Assembly: GCA_036555515.1 (NCBI GenBank)
Contig: DATBLC010000346.1
Span: forward strand, 1-64,000
Reading direction: 5' to 3'
Source: DATACQ01 sp036555515
Lineage (GTDB): Bacteria > Desulfobacterota > Binatia > UBA9968
Length of the DNA: 64,000 bases
The translations under genes were made by a program, and so were the position numbers. Shown here in pieces: positions 49,480-58,368 of the stretch; the first letter of the stretch is position 1, and each line of letters opens with the position of its first letter. The notes under the pieces were generated by a model. That model was not told the origin of the DNA, did not search any database, and was given only the letters and a program-made list of their open reading frames with translations.

Positions 49480-50571
49480 ATGGATATTGCACCGTTAAAT
49501 CAAAAAACCGGGTATGCGCGCTGGATAAGAGGCCAGGGACTCCCCGTTTATGTTGGGCATGGTATGGCGGACCTTCGTACGCTCGAAGTGGCGCGCTGGG
49601 AGCGCATGGGGGGGAAAGCGGCGTTCATTCAACTTCACGGCATGCAGGGTATCACCGGCGGCTACGTCGGCGAGATAGCGCCGGGAGACGCGCTCAAACC
49701 GGAGCGGCATTTGTACGAAGAAGTCGTTTGCATTTTGAACGGCCAGGGCGCCACCGAGCTTTGGGACGACCATGGCCACAAGAAAATGTTCGAGTGGAAC
49801 AAGTGGAGTTTGTTCGCGCCGCCAATGAACACGACGCACCGGTTGGTCAACGGCTCACGGGAGGCGGTGCGGTTCCTTGCCGTCACCAACGCGCCGCTGG
49901 CCTTCGATATTTATCGCGACGAGAACTTCGTTTTTAACTGCCCCTACAGTTTCAAGGACCGCTTCTTTGGCGAAGAAGACTATTTTGAGGTCGGTAAGAA
50001 ACGATACGTCAGCGGCTTGATCAATATCTGGGAGACCAATTTCATACCCGATATCAAGTCTGCTTTTCTGGAAAATCTCGAAGTCAAAGGAGCCGGATTG
50101 CGCCTGGCACAGTTCGAAATGGCGGGAAACGCTCTTGTCGGCCATCTGGGCGAATGGCCGGTTGGGAAATATCACAAAGCGCACTACCACGGACCAGGCG
50201 CGATTATCGTCGGCACACAGTCCGTAGGCTACGTACTGCTGTGGCATAAACAATGGGGCATTCACCCCTACACCGACGGCCATGAGGACAAGGTGACCGA
50301 GATCAAATGGGGCGAGGGCAGCATTTACTGCCCGCCGGGTGACTGGTTCCACCAACACTTTAACGCCGGCAAGGAACCGGCGCGCCATCTCGCGGTGCGT
50401 TACGGCAGCCGCATCTATCCGCTCGGTTTCAAAGTATCGCACCAGAAGACCGATGACGATGTGTTCCGCAGCGTCGATGAAGGCGGTTGGATGATCCCGT
50501 ACGAAAATGAAGACCCGGAAATCGCCAAGCGCTACCAAGCGGCGCTCAAGGCAAACGGCGTGGCGCTGTAA
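49480..50571 (+). CDS. Bicupin (two cupin domain) metalloenzyme-like protein
   Basis: 363 residues with AAAGGAG before the ATG. The first cupin half (about residues 45-150) has ERHLYEEVVCILNGQGATELWDD and LVNGSREAVRFLAVTNAP. The second (about 215-330) has YHKAHYHGPGAIIVGTQSVGYVLLW and GSIYCPPGDWFHQHFNAGKEPARHLAVRYGS, with the usual His/Glu metal ligands. Such proteins include dioxygenases, isomerases and oxidases; the substrate is unknown. The pairing with an acetamidase suggests breakdown of a nitrogen- or aromatic-containing compound. Confidence 0.75.
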   Translation: MDIAPLNQKTGYARWIRGQGLPVYVGHGMADLRTLEVARWERMGGKAAFIQLHGMQGITGGYVGEIAPGDALKPERHLYEEVVCILNGQGATELWDDHGHKKMFEWNKWSLFAPPMNTTHRLVNGSREAVRFLAVTNAPLAFDIYRDENFVFNCPYSFKDRFFGEEDYFEVGKKRYVSGLINIWETNFIPDIKSAFLENLEVKGAGLRLAQFEMAGNALVGHLGEWPVGKYHKAHYHGPGAIIVGTQSVGYVLLWHKQWGIHPYTDGHEDKVTEIKWGEGSIYCPPGDWFHQHFNAGKEPARHLAVRYGSRIYPLGFKVSHQKTDDDVFRSVDEGGWMIPYENEDPEIAKRYQAALKANGVAL

Positions 50572-50605
50572 CTCATGCGGCTGTAAATTCTTACGGAGTT
50601 CCGGC

Positions 50606-50638
50606 CGGGCTCCACGCTTTCATTGCCATGGGAGCCCG
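50606..50638. terminator. Bidirectional terminator-like inverted repeat between bicupin and terC
   Basis: CGGGCTCC (50606-50613) and GGAGCCCG (50631-50638), perfect 8-bp arms with a 17-base loop, in the gap between two convergent genes. Only a weak T-rich segment follows on the plus strand. Confidence 0.5.
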
Positions 50639-50665
50639 ACCTATTTCTAGCGAAGTACTTCCGGT

Positions 50666-51982
50666 TCATCTTTCGGACGCCGTGAGACGCGTATCCGCGC
50701 TCCAGGCGTCGCGCAACAATTCAGCCGCAGCCTGCGCGGCCCGGATTGACTCCTGATAACGCTTCGCATCGAGATCGGACCAGGCTCGGCTAAGAGCCGC
50801 TCCGGCTTCGTCCACGGTACTGTTTCTCCCACCAGAGACTTGCCACCTGGCTTCCGCCATTCTGCGTTCGGCTACGCCAATCACCGTGATGGCTTCACCG
50901 CCAGTGGGGCCGCGCGCAATCGATTCGAGCTTGGCGAGGATTAGTATGATTGCGACTCCCACGAGTGTCGCGAGCCAGGCTTTGGCGAGGCGAGGCCGAA
51001 GCGCCCGGACGGTGGCGCCGTATGTCCGGGGAGCGCCGGGCGCCGGCTGCATTGGTAGATGTGCGATTCGACGCCTCTGTACGAGCAGCGATGCGACGAT
51101 CGCGAGAGCAAGCGTACCGCCGATGACGACCAGAGACACACCGATTGGAATCTTGAACAGGTCGACCAGCGCCATTTTGACGCCGACGAAGCAAAGCACG
51201 AATGACAATCCGAACTTGAGATAAACGAACATGCCCATGATTCCCGCCAGCATGAAATACAGCGCGCGCAGGCCCAAAATGGCAAAGACGTTGGACGTGT
51301 ATACAATAAAGGGATCCTGAGTGATGGCAAAGATTGCCGGAATCGAATCGACGGCGAAGATGACGTCGGTGGTTTCCACGACCAGCAAAACGACCATTAA
51401 CAATGTCGCGTGGCGTTTCCCGTCTTTGGTAATGAAGAAGCTTTGGCCGTGGTAGCCGGGCACGATGGGCATCCAGCGCTTGAACAGACGCACCACCGGA
51501 TTTTTTTCCGGCTCGATCTTCTCATCCCCCTGGATCAACATTTTAATCCCTGTGACGATTAGAAAGGCGCCGAAGACATAAATCATCCAATGAAAATTCT
51601 CGAGCAATGCAGATCCGGCGGCGATAAAAATCGCTCTCAGCAGGAGCGCGCCAGTGATGCCCCAGAACAGAACCCGGTGCTGGTACTCCGCTGGAGTCGC
51701 GAAGTACTGAAAGACCATGAGAAACACAAACAAATTATCGACACTAAGGGATTTCTCGATGACGTAGCCGGTGAGAAATTCGAGGCCGCTTTCAGGACCC
51801 CAGGCGAAATAAATCCCAAGGTTGAACAGCATCGCAAGCGCCACCCAGATCGCGCTCCAAACCGATGCCTCCTTTATTGAGACCACATGGGCCTTGCGGT
51901 GAAAGACGCCGAGATCCACCGCCAGCATACACAACACAAAGATATTGAACCCGATCCACAAGATGAGCCGTTCCGATTCCAT
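50666..51982 (-). CDS. TerC-family membrane protein with a C-terminal extension
   Basis: 438 residues, starting at ATG after GGGAGGA. The TerC domain (about residues 1-320) has several membrane helices with the Asp-rich family motifs: VDLGVFHRKAHVVSIKEA, FLTGYVIEKSLSVDNLFVFLMVF, ETTDVIFAVDSIPAIFAIT and YTSNVFAILGLRALYF. TerC proteins are linked to manganese export and metal or tellurite resistance. The last 100 or so residues add another membrane helix (WLATLVGVAIILILAKL) and a helical Ala-rich tail, not usual for the family. Confidence 0.9.
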   Translation of the reverse strand: MESERLILWIGFNIFVLCMLAVDLGVFHRKAHVVSIKEASVWSAIWVALAMLFNLGIYFAWGPESGLEFLTGYVIEKSLSVDNLFVFLMVFQYFATPAEYQHRVLFWGITGALLLRAIFIAAGSALLENFHWMIYVFGAFLIVTGIKMLIQGDEKIEPEKNPVVRLFKRWMPIVPGYHGQSFFITKDGKRHATLLMVVLLVVETTDVIFAVDSIPAIFAITQDPFIVYTSNVFAILGLRALYFMLAGIMGMFVYLKFGLSFVLCFVGVKMALVDLFKIPIGVSLVVIGGTLALAIVASLLVQRRRIAHLPMQPAPGAPRTYGATVRALRPRLAKAWLATLVGVAIILILAKLESIARGPTGGEAITVIGVAERRMAEARWQVSGGRNSTVDEAGAALSRAWSDLDAKRYQESIRAAQAAAELLRDAWSADTRLTASER

Positions 51983-52067
51983 CGCCAATCCTCCCAATTG
52001 AAGTAAGACTAAACACCGCGCTGGTTTGCGCCGGTGTACAGGGGAAGTTTATGGGGGAACCGAGACT

Positions 52068-52367
52068 CTAGATGCGCAGAACGGTCTGTAAATGCTGGCG
52101 CTGCCGATAGGGGGCGAGCGTGAGACCGCGGAAAGACGATGCATGGTTGCGGGGCCACGATTGCGACCGGGCGCCGATGACATGCCGTGTACGAGCGGCG
52201 CGGCGGGCCTCTCGTGCGGCCGCTTCATTTTCGGAACTCTCCTCACGTTCCGCGCCATCGGCGTCATGAACCGGCGTTGGAACGGCAGCACTCAGATTCA
52301 CGGCGGCGCCCGGGAGGCCGAGGCCGAACATGAGAAGGACGGTCAGAACGCAGTATGCCAAATGCAT
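52068..52367 (-). CDS. Possible small exported protein
   Basis: A 99-residue frame beginning MHLAYCVLTVLLMFGLGLPG, which resembles a signal peptide with possible cleavage after GAA or NLSA near residue 25. The rest is charged and Arg/Ala-rich without recognisable domain. The same frame runs 24 codons further upstream from a TTG. No strong ribosome-binding site. It fills most of an otherwise empty 500-base gap between terC and the Rieske gene, which I could not otherwise explain. Confidence 0.3.
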   Translation of the reverse strand: MHLAYCVLTVLLMFGLGLPGAAVNLSAAVPTPVHDADGAEREESSENEAAAREARRAARTRHVIGARSQSWPRNHASSFRGLTLAPYRQRQHLQTVLRI

Positions 52368-52480
52368 TGTCACCGAGGTCACGGTAACAACTGGTCCGAG
52401 CCAAGTCAATGCGCTAATGGGAGCGGCTGCCCAGGGCAAGGGGCCGACGCCGACTTGTCATTTTGAGCGCAGCGAACGTG

Positions 52481-53752
52481 CTACGGCGTGATCTCCCAGT
52501 ATTTTTCTTTCTTGACCAATTCGGCGATATGGCGCTTTGGATCTAGGGAGGACGGAATTTTGGTTACGATGCAGGCGATCTGATGCATGTCGTTTTTCCC
52601 GGGGGTCATAATGAGATGCGGCGGTTCATGGCCCGCTTCAAAGTCCCGCACGATGTTCAACAACCGTTTTCTGAGGGCGATGACCGTGATGTCGCTCACT
52701 CCGAGACGTTCCCGGCTGCGGTCATAGCGCGGGCCCATGCTTTCGGTGGCACACGAATCGTGGATAACGAAACTTTTTCCCAAGCCGATGAAGGTTTCGC
52801 GTCGCTGCTCTTCGCGGTCGATCAAGTAGTCGTTGTGAATGTTGCGAACTTTGGTGAAGTCCGGGTTAAACTCGTCGTCGAGCCGCTTCTCGGTTTCCGC
52901 GACAGCGCGGTCGCGGCGGAAGAATATGTTGAAACGCAGGCTATGCTCGTCGTCTACCGGAACGTGAGCGTGAATCGTGTAGCCTTCGGGATTTCCCTTA
53001 AGCCCCCCGGTGGGCACAAATCCGTAGCAAGGCAGCACAAAATTCGATACCCGCATATAGGTGATCCCGTTTCCCGCGTTGCGGCGGGAGATCATGCGCA
53101 CGCCATAGTCGGTCTCAATTCCTTCCAGCTCCGGCGCGCCGTCTTTGCCGTACATGTCCGGATCGCCGCCGCCGCGCTTTTCGTCGCGAAACGCCCGATG
53201 GAGATAGGAGAGGTGCGATGAATCGCATTCACCCTCGAGGCCTTGCAGATAATTGCAATCTTGCAGCGACTTGGTCACGTAGAGGTGATCCGGCGGCACC
53301 CTCGTCCACTCGTAATTTGGCAATAGCGGGAAGCGTTCTGTGGGCCCCATGTACGCGAAGACGATGCCGGCGGCTTCATGACAAGGGTACGCAGTGTGCC
53401 TGACTTTGTCTTTGAGAGTACTGCCAGCGGGCTCTGCCGGCGTGTCTAATACTTTACCTTCGACATCCATCTTCCAGCCGTGGTAAATACAGCGCAAGCC
53501 GCATTCTTCGTTGCGGCCGAAGTAAAGGGACGTGCCACGGTGCGGGCAATGCTCGCCGAGCAGCCCGACTTTCCCTTCGCTGTCGCGAAACGCAACCAGA
53601 TCTTCGCCGAGCAATCGGACCCGGACCGGCGGGCAGTCGGGTTGAGCAATCTCGCGTGACAACAGTGCCGGCATCCAGTATCGCCGCATGACGCTATTTA
53701 AGGGAGTCCCAGGTCCAACTCTAGTGATTAGGTCGTTCTCCGGCGGCAGCAT
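52481..53752 (-). CDS. Rieske non-heme iron oxygenase, large subunit (phthalate-dioxygenase type)
   Basis: 423 residues. The N-terminal Rieske domain carries the ligands Cys69-x-His71 (EHCPHRG) and Cys88-x2-His91 (RCIYHGW). The C-terminal domain has the mononuclear iron histidines in GLEGECDSSHLSYLHR (His180, His185), and a conserved Asp bridging segment. It resembles the alpha subunits of phthalate 4,5-dioxygenase and related ring-hydroxylating or demethylating enzymes. GGAGGAT lies before the ATG. No reductase gene is adjacent, so electrons may come from elsewhere or from the ferredoxins encoded upstream. Confidence 0.92.
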   Translation of the reverse strand: MLPPENDLITRVGPGTPLNSVMRRYWMPALLSREIAQPDCPPVRVRLLGEDLVAFRDSEGKVGLLGEHCPHRGTSLYFGRNEECGLRCIYHGWKMDVEGKVLDTPAEPAGSTLKDKVRHTAYPCHEAAGIVFAYMGPTERFPLLPNYEWTRVPPDHLYVTKSLQDCNYLQGLEGECDSSHLSYLHRAFRDEKRGGGDPDMYGKDGAPELEGIETDYGVRMISRRNAGNGITYMRVSNFVLPCYGFVPTGGLKGNPEGYTIHAHVPVDDEHSLRFNIFFRRDRAVAETEKRLDDEFNPDFTKVRNIHNDYLIDREEQRRETFIGLGKSFVIHDSCATESMGPRYDRSRERLGVSDITVIALRKRLLNIVRDFEAGHEPPHLIMTPGKNDMHQIACIVTKIPSSLDPKRHIAELVKKEKYWEITP

Positions 53753-53878
53753 TTTCCGCTATCCTCCGAGGCCATGGCGCACGATTTAGCTGGCTCCCCA
53801 GCGTTTATCATCCCGGCGGCGATTTGCAAAGATCACTGGTCGATGATGCGCCAGCAGCGCGCCACGCAAGATTGGCAC

Positions 53879-54655
53879 TCAGACATCTGTAAAAAAATAA
53901 ATCCGCAAATAGTAGTTAGCCACTCCAATATACTCATGCAGGGTCAACGCAATGGCCCTGGCCGCGCTCACCGTCGGCGCCAAATCGAGCGGCGTGGGTT
54001 TCCACTCCCGCAGTGTGAAATCGCCGGGCGCCGGAATCGGCTCCGGCGCTTGGGTTGAAAATGCGAGCATGCTGCGCGACATATGCACTGCCGAAGTCAC
54101 GAGCAGATAGCGCTTCCAACCTTTTTGCCTGAGCAGTTTGCCGGTCTCCACCGCGCTTTCGAATGTGTCGCGGGATTTCGCTTCGCCGAGCACATGATGC
54201 TGCGGTACCCCCCAGCGAATCAAGTAGTCGCGGGCGATTTTATTTTCGTCCTGGTGTGGAGTGAAGGGATTGACGTGTCCGCCCGACACGATGATCGGTT
54301 TGTGATGAATTTTGTAGAGCCTCCAGGCTTCATCGAGACGGCGAAACATATGCTCGTCAATGGTTGGGTACGGCACCAACCCCTCCGCGGGGATCGACGC
54401 GCTCGTTAGCACGACGATGGCTTCGTAAGGCTCAGAGTCTTGTGGATTTAGCAGCGGCGCATAACGGGATTCAAGAGGGTAGCGAAGCCAGTGGCCGATC
54501 AAGCCGCTATGAAGAATAAAAATTCCGCATAGAGTGAGAAAAAGCAATTTACGCGTCCATCGACGGCGCCAGAAGATCAAAACTATGAGAAGCGGTAACA
54601 TCCAGGCCATCGGCGGCAGGATAAGCTGCTTCACAAACTGTTTTAAGACGAACAT
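53879..54655 (-). CDS. YdcF/SanA-family membrane protein (DUF218)
   Basis: 258 residues. Two N-terminal membrane helices (about residues 14-30 and 36-52) are followed by the DUF218 domain: YEAIVVLTSASIPAEGLVPY, HKPIIVSGGHVNPF, ARDYLIRWGVPQHHVLGEAKSRDTFESAVETGKLLRQKGWKRYLLVTSAVHMSRSMLAF (core pieces). Such proteins act at the envelope, affecting cyclopropane or peptidoglycan and vancomycin sensitivity in E. coli, though the biochemical role is unclear. Its relation to the surrounding metabolic genes is not obvious. Confidence 0.88.
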   Translation of the reverse strand: MFVLKQFVKQLILPPMAWMLPLLIVLIFWRRRWTRKLLFLTLCGIFILHSGLIGHWLRYPLESRYAPLLNPQDSEPYEAIVVLTSASIPAEGLVPYPTIDEHMFRRLDEAWRLYKIHHKPIIVSGGHVNPFTPHQDENKIARDYLIRWGVPQHHVLGEAKSRDTFESAVETGKLLRQKGWKRYLLVTSAVHMSRSMLAFSTQAPEPIPAPGDFTLREWKPTPLDLAPTVSAARAIALTLHEYIGVANYYLRIYFFTDV

Positions 54656-54733
54656 GGCGAAACGACGTCGATGCTAGTTTTTAGCGCCAAGTGTCTGGGT
54701 TTTTGCCAACAAGGAACTCGAAACTTGGAACTT

Positions 54734-55378
54734 TTATTCCGCGTCGGGCTGCTTTTCCGGCGCGGCGTCGGCGAAAGCGGGAAGGGCCATGCAGTTTTCT
54801 TCAATGGCCCGGATCGCTGGGTACTGAGCGAGATTACAGCCGTAGCGGCGGGCGTTGCCAAGCTGGGGCACCAGGCAAATATCAGCCAACGTCGGCGTTT
54901 CTCCAAAGCAAAACTGGCCCCGGTTCGCTTGCGCGATAATCGTCTCTTCCAGAGCGGTCAAGCCAAGGCCAATCCAGTGCTGTGCCCATTGGGTTACCTG
55001 CTCGTCGGTTTGATTGTAGCTGCGCTTGACGTAATTAAGCACGCGCAAATTTTGGATCGGATGAACTTCGCAGGCGATCACCAGCGCCATGCTGCGCACC
55101 AGCGCCCTGTCGGCGGGGTCTTTAGGGAGCAGGGGCGGCTTCGGATATTTCTCTTCGAGATATTCCACAATTGCGAGAGACTGTGTCAGGAATCGGCCAT
55201 TGTCCTCTAGCACGGGCACCAGTGCCTGGGGGTTGAGCGCCTTGTAAGCGGGTTGCAGCTGCTCGCCGCCGCCGCGGCGCAGATGGATTGGCGCTTGCTC
55301 GTAGCGGATCCCCTTAAGATTGAGCGCGATGCGCACGCGAAAGGACGCGGAGCTGCGAAAGAAAGTGTAGAGTTTCAT
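54734..55378 (-). CDS. maiA: Zeta-class glutathione S-transferase (maleylacetoacetate isomerase type)
   Basis: 214 residues, start chosen at ATG after CGGGAG. The zeta-class signature SSxSxRVR-type motif appears as RSSASFRVRIALNLKGI near residue 10, followed by NPQALVPVLEDNGRFLTQSLAIVEYLEE and the C-terminal helical domain with QFCFGETPTLADICLVPQL. Maleylacetoacetate isomerase acts in tyrosine and aromatic catabolism, fitting the Rieske oxygenase downstream. Close GST relatives exist, so the exact reaction is uncertain. Confidence 0.85.
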   Translation of the reverse strand: MKLYTFFRSSASFRVRIALNLKGIRYEQAPIHLRRGGGEQLQPAYKALNPQALVPVLEDNGRFLTQSLAIVEYLEEKYPKPPLLPKDPADRALVRSMALVIACEVHPIQNLRVLNYVKRSYNQTDEQVTQWAQHWIGLGLTALEETIIAQANRGQFCFGETPTLADICLVPQLGNARRYGCNLAQYPAIRAIEENCMALPAFADAAPEKQPDAE

Positions 55379-55596
55379 GGGAAAATACTCCCGTGCGCGC
55401 GCTGTTCGGCGCCAAGTCGTATGGAAATTTTTCGGCTCGCCATTCGTTGCAAGCATCTTCGGACACTGTGGCGTCGGTGGCGCGCCAATAGTTGACCTTG
55501 GATGCTGTTTTTTTTGAACGGATGAAATCGATACTATGGAATTGTCCAGGCATCCGAATTTTTCTTTCATGCCTTCGCCTTCAACTTAATTTGTTT

Positions 55597-56571
55597 CTAC
55601 GCCGCTAGCGCCACCGCGGTTACGAATGGCAGTCCGCTCGCCACTTCGCGCGCGCCGGAGTCGTCGACGAGTAGTAGAGTTCCATCGGAAGTGCCGGCCA
55701 CCATGCCGCCGCCATCGGGAGCAGGGCAGAGGTGCATGACTCCACCCTTAAGATAGTCGATGATTTTTTCCCAGGTGGAGCCTTTGTCGCTGCTGCGAAG
55801 GATTGCCGACCTGGCGCCTTCTTCGCGAATCCACAGGTTGGGACGCCCTCTGGCGGCGCCCACGTAAACGACGCCGTTGGAGTCTTCAGCGACCGAGATT
55901 CCGTAGTCATGATTCTTGGGCGAGATGTTTTCCCAATGGCCGCCGCGGTCATGGCTACGAAAGCAAGCCTCACCGCAGGCGAGAAAGACCATGCCGGAAT
56001 GTTCTTTGGACGCAAGGACCTCATGGATGTCCATGTCGGTGAGGCCTTCGTTAGCCGGCTCCCATCCGCGCCCGCCGTCGTCGCTGACGACCATGCCGCC
56101 GACTTCGATGCCGGCGTAGAGGCGGTTCTTATTGTCGGGGTCGAAGGTTAGATAGCGCGTGCGGGACTGCAGCTCCGGGCTCGGTGGAAAATTCGCGCGT
56201 GCGCTATGCAGGCGCACGCCTTCCAATTCTTCCCATCCGCCGCCAGGCTTGCTGCGGTAAACCGCCGAAGGAACCGTTCCTACCATGACACCGCCATTCA
56301 ACGCCAGCGCGGAGTAGAGGAACATCTTTGGCACTTGCGGATCGGCTCTGCGCCAGTGCGCGCCGGCGTCTTTGGTGTAAAAGAGCCCGGAGTGCTCGGT
56401 TCCGGCGTAAATCGTTTTTGGGTCATCCGGGTCGACCGACATACAGGTAAGCGTCCAATATGAGAGATCGCGCTTGGTTTGAATAAAATCTTTGCCGCGC
56501 TGCTCGAAACGGTACCAGCCCGAAAATGTCGCGACGTGCAAGGCCTTATCGCCGTTCGAAGTACTCATCAC
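55597..56571 (-). CDS. BNR/Asp-box repeat protein, cytoplasmic
   Basis: 324 residues with repeated Asp-box/BNR units (TKDAGAHWRR, VSDDGGRGWE, SHDRGGHWEN, SSDKGSTWEK), each of the sialidase/VPS10-type pattern S-x-D-x-G-x-x-W, implying a beta-propeller. No signal peptide or membrane helix, unlike typical secreted members. A paralogue is encoded at 59483-60601, and the two bracket a set of redox genes. BNR proteins of this compact type are often mis-annotated as glycosyl hydrolases; function is unknown. Confidence 0.8.
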   Translation of the reverse strand: MMSTSNGDKALHVATFSGWYRFEQRGKDFIQTKRDLSYWTLTCMSVDPDDPKTIYAGTEHSGLFYTKDAGAHWRRADPQVPKMFLYSALALNGGVMVGTVPSAVYRSKPGGGWEELEGVRLHSARANFPPSPELQSRTRYLTFDPDNKNRLYAGIEVGGMVVSDDGGRGWEPANEGLTDMDIHEVLASKEHSGMVFLACGEACFRSHDRGGHWENISPKNHDYGISVAEDSNGVVYVGAARGRPNLWIREEGARSAILRSSDKGSTWEKIIDYLKGGVMHLCPAPDGGGMVAGTSDGTLLLVDDSGAREVASGLPFVTAVALAA

Positions 56572-56660
56572 CGACTCCTTTCATGTTCCTATCATACCCA
56601 TTATTTTGGCACGTGTATTGACGCCAGCGAGGTAAAAATCGCAAGCACCTGGCGCCGAGG

Positions 56661-57293
56661 TCATCGCCGCCAATGGTCGATAAGTTGTTTCGATTCCACG
56701 ACATCGGCGTAGCGCGCCATGCGCTTGAGCGCGGCGTTATGGCCTTCCTCGGTATAGGTGCCGACGCAATCGCGCGCGACCACCATCAGGTAGCCGCGAT
56801 TGTGTCCATCGCGTACGGTTGCTTCGACGCCGCCATCGGTGGTGCAGCCGATCATGACGACGGTGATCGCGCCGCAGTTGTGCATGATGGTATCGAACTC
56901 GTTGCCGATGAATATCGTTGGCCGTCGCTTGTCGATGACGAAGTCGTTATCAGCGGGAATGAAAGGCGCCATAATTTGCCAGCCAAAACTTCCTTTAATG
57001 CGGCGTGGCTTGAGTTTGCTCGGATGATCGACCTTTTGATCGATCAACGCCCGGCGAATCCACGTCACCGCCTCGTCTTTCCACAAAAACGGTGTCTGCC
57101 GGGTGTAAACCGTAGTGATTTTGGCTTCAGCGGCCGCGGCAATGAGCGGCGGCGCATTGCGAATCAGAGCCTCTTTGTTGAACGACCCGCCGGCCTGGTC
57201 GTTTTGCATATCCCAAACCAAAAGCACCGTGTGTTTGGGGTCGACGATCTCGTTTAGCTCATTGGGAATCTGTCTGCCTTCGAAACTTATCAT
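56661..57293 (-). CDS. Isochorismatase-family cysteine hydrolase
   Basis: 210 residues. The start is chosen at ATG 57293 where the family N terminus begins. The catalytic triad is visible: Asp28 in VWDMQND, Lys122 in FVIDKRR and Cys150 in VMIGCTTDGG. The family includes N-carbamoyl amidases, nicotinamidase and related hydrolases rather than only isochorismatase. Nearby ferredoxins and diiron proteins suggest a role in a degradation pathway, possibly processing an amide or carbamoyl intermediate. Confidence 0.88.
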   Translation of the reverse strand: MISFEGRQIPNELNEIVDPKHTVLLVWDMQNDQAGGSFNKEALIRNAPPLIAAAAEAKITTVYTRQTPFLWKDEAVTWIRRALIDQKVDHPSKLKPRRIKGSFGWQIMAPFIPADNDFVIDKRRPTIFIGNEFDTIMHNCGAITVVMIGCTTDGGVEATVRDGHNRGYLMVVARDCVGTYTEEGHNAALKRMARYADVVESKQLIDHWRR

Positions 57294-57354
57294 GAGGGCG
57301 CCTCTCGTGATGATTTCGTTGAGTCCGGGCGAAGGCCGCCGTACGTCGGAATGC

Positions 57355-57546
57355 TCAAGAATACTCCTGCAATGCCCCCGGCGCAGGGCAGTAGGGCAGA
57401 CAATCGCCGCACCCGGTGCATTCAGCTTCGAGCACTTCATACATGTGATGGATGTCCTGCATCTTCGGATGGACCGCGTGCTCGGGGCAAACCTCGCGGC
57501 ACAGGCCGCAGGCGATGCAAAGACCTTCGCGAATTCGGACTTTCAT
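57355..57546 (-). CDS. Two-cluster 4Fe-4S ferredoxin (downstream of diiron protein)
   Basis: 63 residues with two complete CxxCxxCxxxC sets (Cys10, 13, 16, 20 and Cys43, 46, 49, 53), the second preceding a proline as in bacterial ferredoxins. It can carry two low-potential [4Fe-4S] clusters. It starts two bases after the diiron protein gene ends, so the two are probably co-translated, making this the likely electron donor. Confidence 0.93.
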   Translation of the reverse strand: MKVRIREGLCIACGLCREVCPEHAVHPKMQDIHHMYEVLEAECTGCGDCLPYCPAPGALQEYS

Positions 57547-57548
57547 GT

Positions 57549-58289
57549 CTACTGCGATCCGCCCAAAGCCCGACTCGGCTCCGGCGCCCAGGGCCTCAAG
57601 AGAAAATCGAAAACCTCTTCAATGGGTTTTTGCTCACTGCGGGTGAGCGCGTAGGCGTCGATCTGGTATTTGCCCTCCATGAAGTGCATCAGTTCTTCAG
57701 CTTCCTGACTGCGCAGCTGATGCCGGACGAGATCGTCGTCGATCACGCTGAGCGTCGCCGCGATACCGAGGCAGGCCATCGACTCGTTGTAGTAATGCTG
57801 GCCGGCGCGGGCGAGCGGGTGGATGTGGGGAAACATCGCGGTCATGCCGAAATACGAGAGCTTGGGCTGTGTGTTAGCGCGTGGGTCATTCATGAGTTCT
57901 TCTTCACGCTTGATGAAGCCGCCGCGCAGGAGTACGTCGGCATGGAGCTGGCCGTGCTTCACCTCGTCCCATATTTGCCGCGCGCGCATGCGCTGGAGGT
58001 CGATATAAGCGGGCTGCTCGTCGACCTCGACAGAAAGAATCTGCGTCGACATTTGCTTGAGTGACATAAAGGGCCCTTCAGCGGCGTAGCCGGAGCGAGC
58101 CCGGACTGCCTTGTATTCGTCGCTTCCGGATTTGAGATCTTTTTCCGCGAATTCAATCGCTTGCGCGACCAGCTTGTCCCACAGCGGAAGACAGCGTTCA
58201 GTCTGGCGCAGGCGGAATTCCACACCCGGGCCGGTGAAACCAGTCGGATAGGTCCATTTTTCCAAAAAATCCTTAAGAATCGGTTGCAT
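57549..58289 (-). CDS. Ferritin-like diiron protein, putative oxygenase component A
   Basis: 246 residues, predicted almost all helical. A canonical diiron half-site pair is visible: Glu169 about 30 residues before Glu199-x2-His202, and a second pair Glu109-x2-His112 preceded by acidic residues near 88-91. This spacing resembles ribonucleotide reductase R2, PaaA and methane-monooxygenase alpha proteins, but I do not recognise the specific family. The ferredoxin gene follows at once. A related protein lies at 58697-59446 with one half-site altered. Confidence 0.6.
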   Translation of the reverse strand: MQPILKDFLEKWTYPTGFTGPGVEFRLRQTERCLPLWDKLVAQAIEFAEKDLKSGSDEYKAVRARSGYAAEGPFMSLKQMSTQILSVEVDEQPAYIDLQRMRARQIWDEVKHGQLHADVLLRGGFIKREEELMNDPRANTQPKLSYFGMTAMFPHIHPLARAGQHYYNESMACLGIAATLSVIDDDLVRHQLRSQEAEELMHFMEGKYQIDAYALTRSEQKPIEEVFDFLLRPWAPEPSRALGGSQ

Positions 58290-58309
58290 AAAAAAATCCG
58301 TTCAAATTT

Positions 58310-58320
58310 TTCAAGCCGTT
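58310..58320 (+). repeat. Dispersed word TTCAAGCCGTT, copy 1
   Basis: Identical to a copy at 58666-58676 and related (inverted) to sequence at 63505-63516. Part of a family of loose TTCAA/TTGAAC repeats in the gaps of this region. Confidence 0.4.
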
Positions 58321-58353
58321 CCGGTCGTTCACACGGGCTCAAGAATACAGCTT

Positions 58354-58368
58354 GTTCAACGTTCAAGG
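58354..58368. repeat. 15-base dispersed repeat GTTCAACGTTCAAGG
   Basis: Exact reverse complement of the sequence at 63493-63507. It lies in the short gap and gene edge between the second diiron gene and the ferredoxin at 58363-58635. Confidence 0.5.

Noticed and set aside
52583..53221. A plus-strand open frame inside the Rieske gene
   Set aside because: Antisense to a gene with intact Rieske and iron motifs; no independent support.
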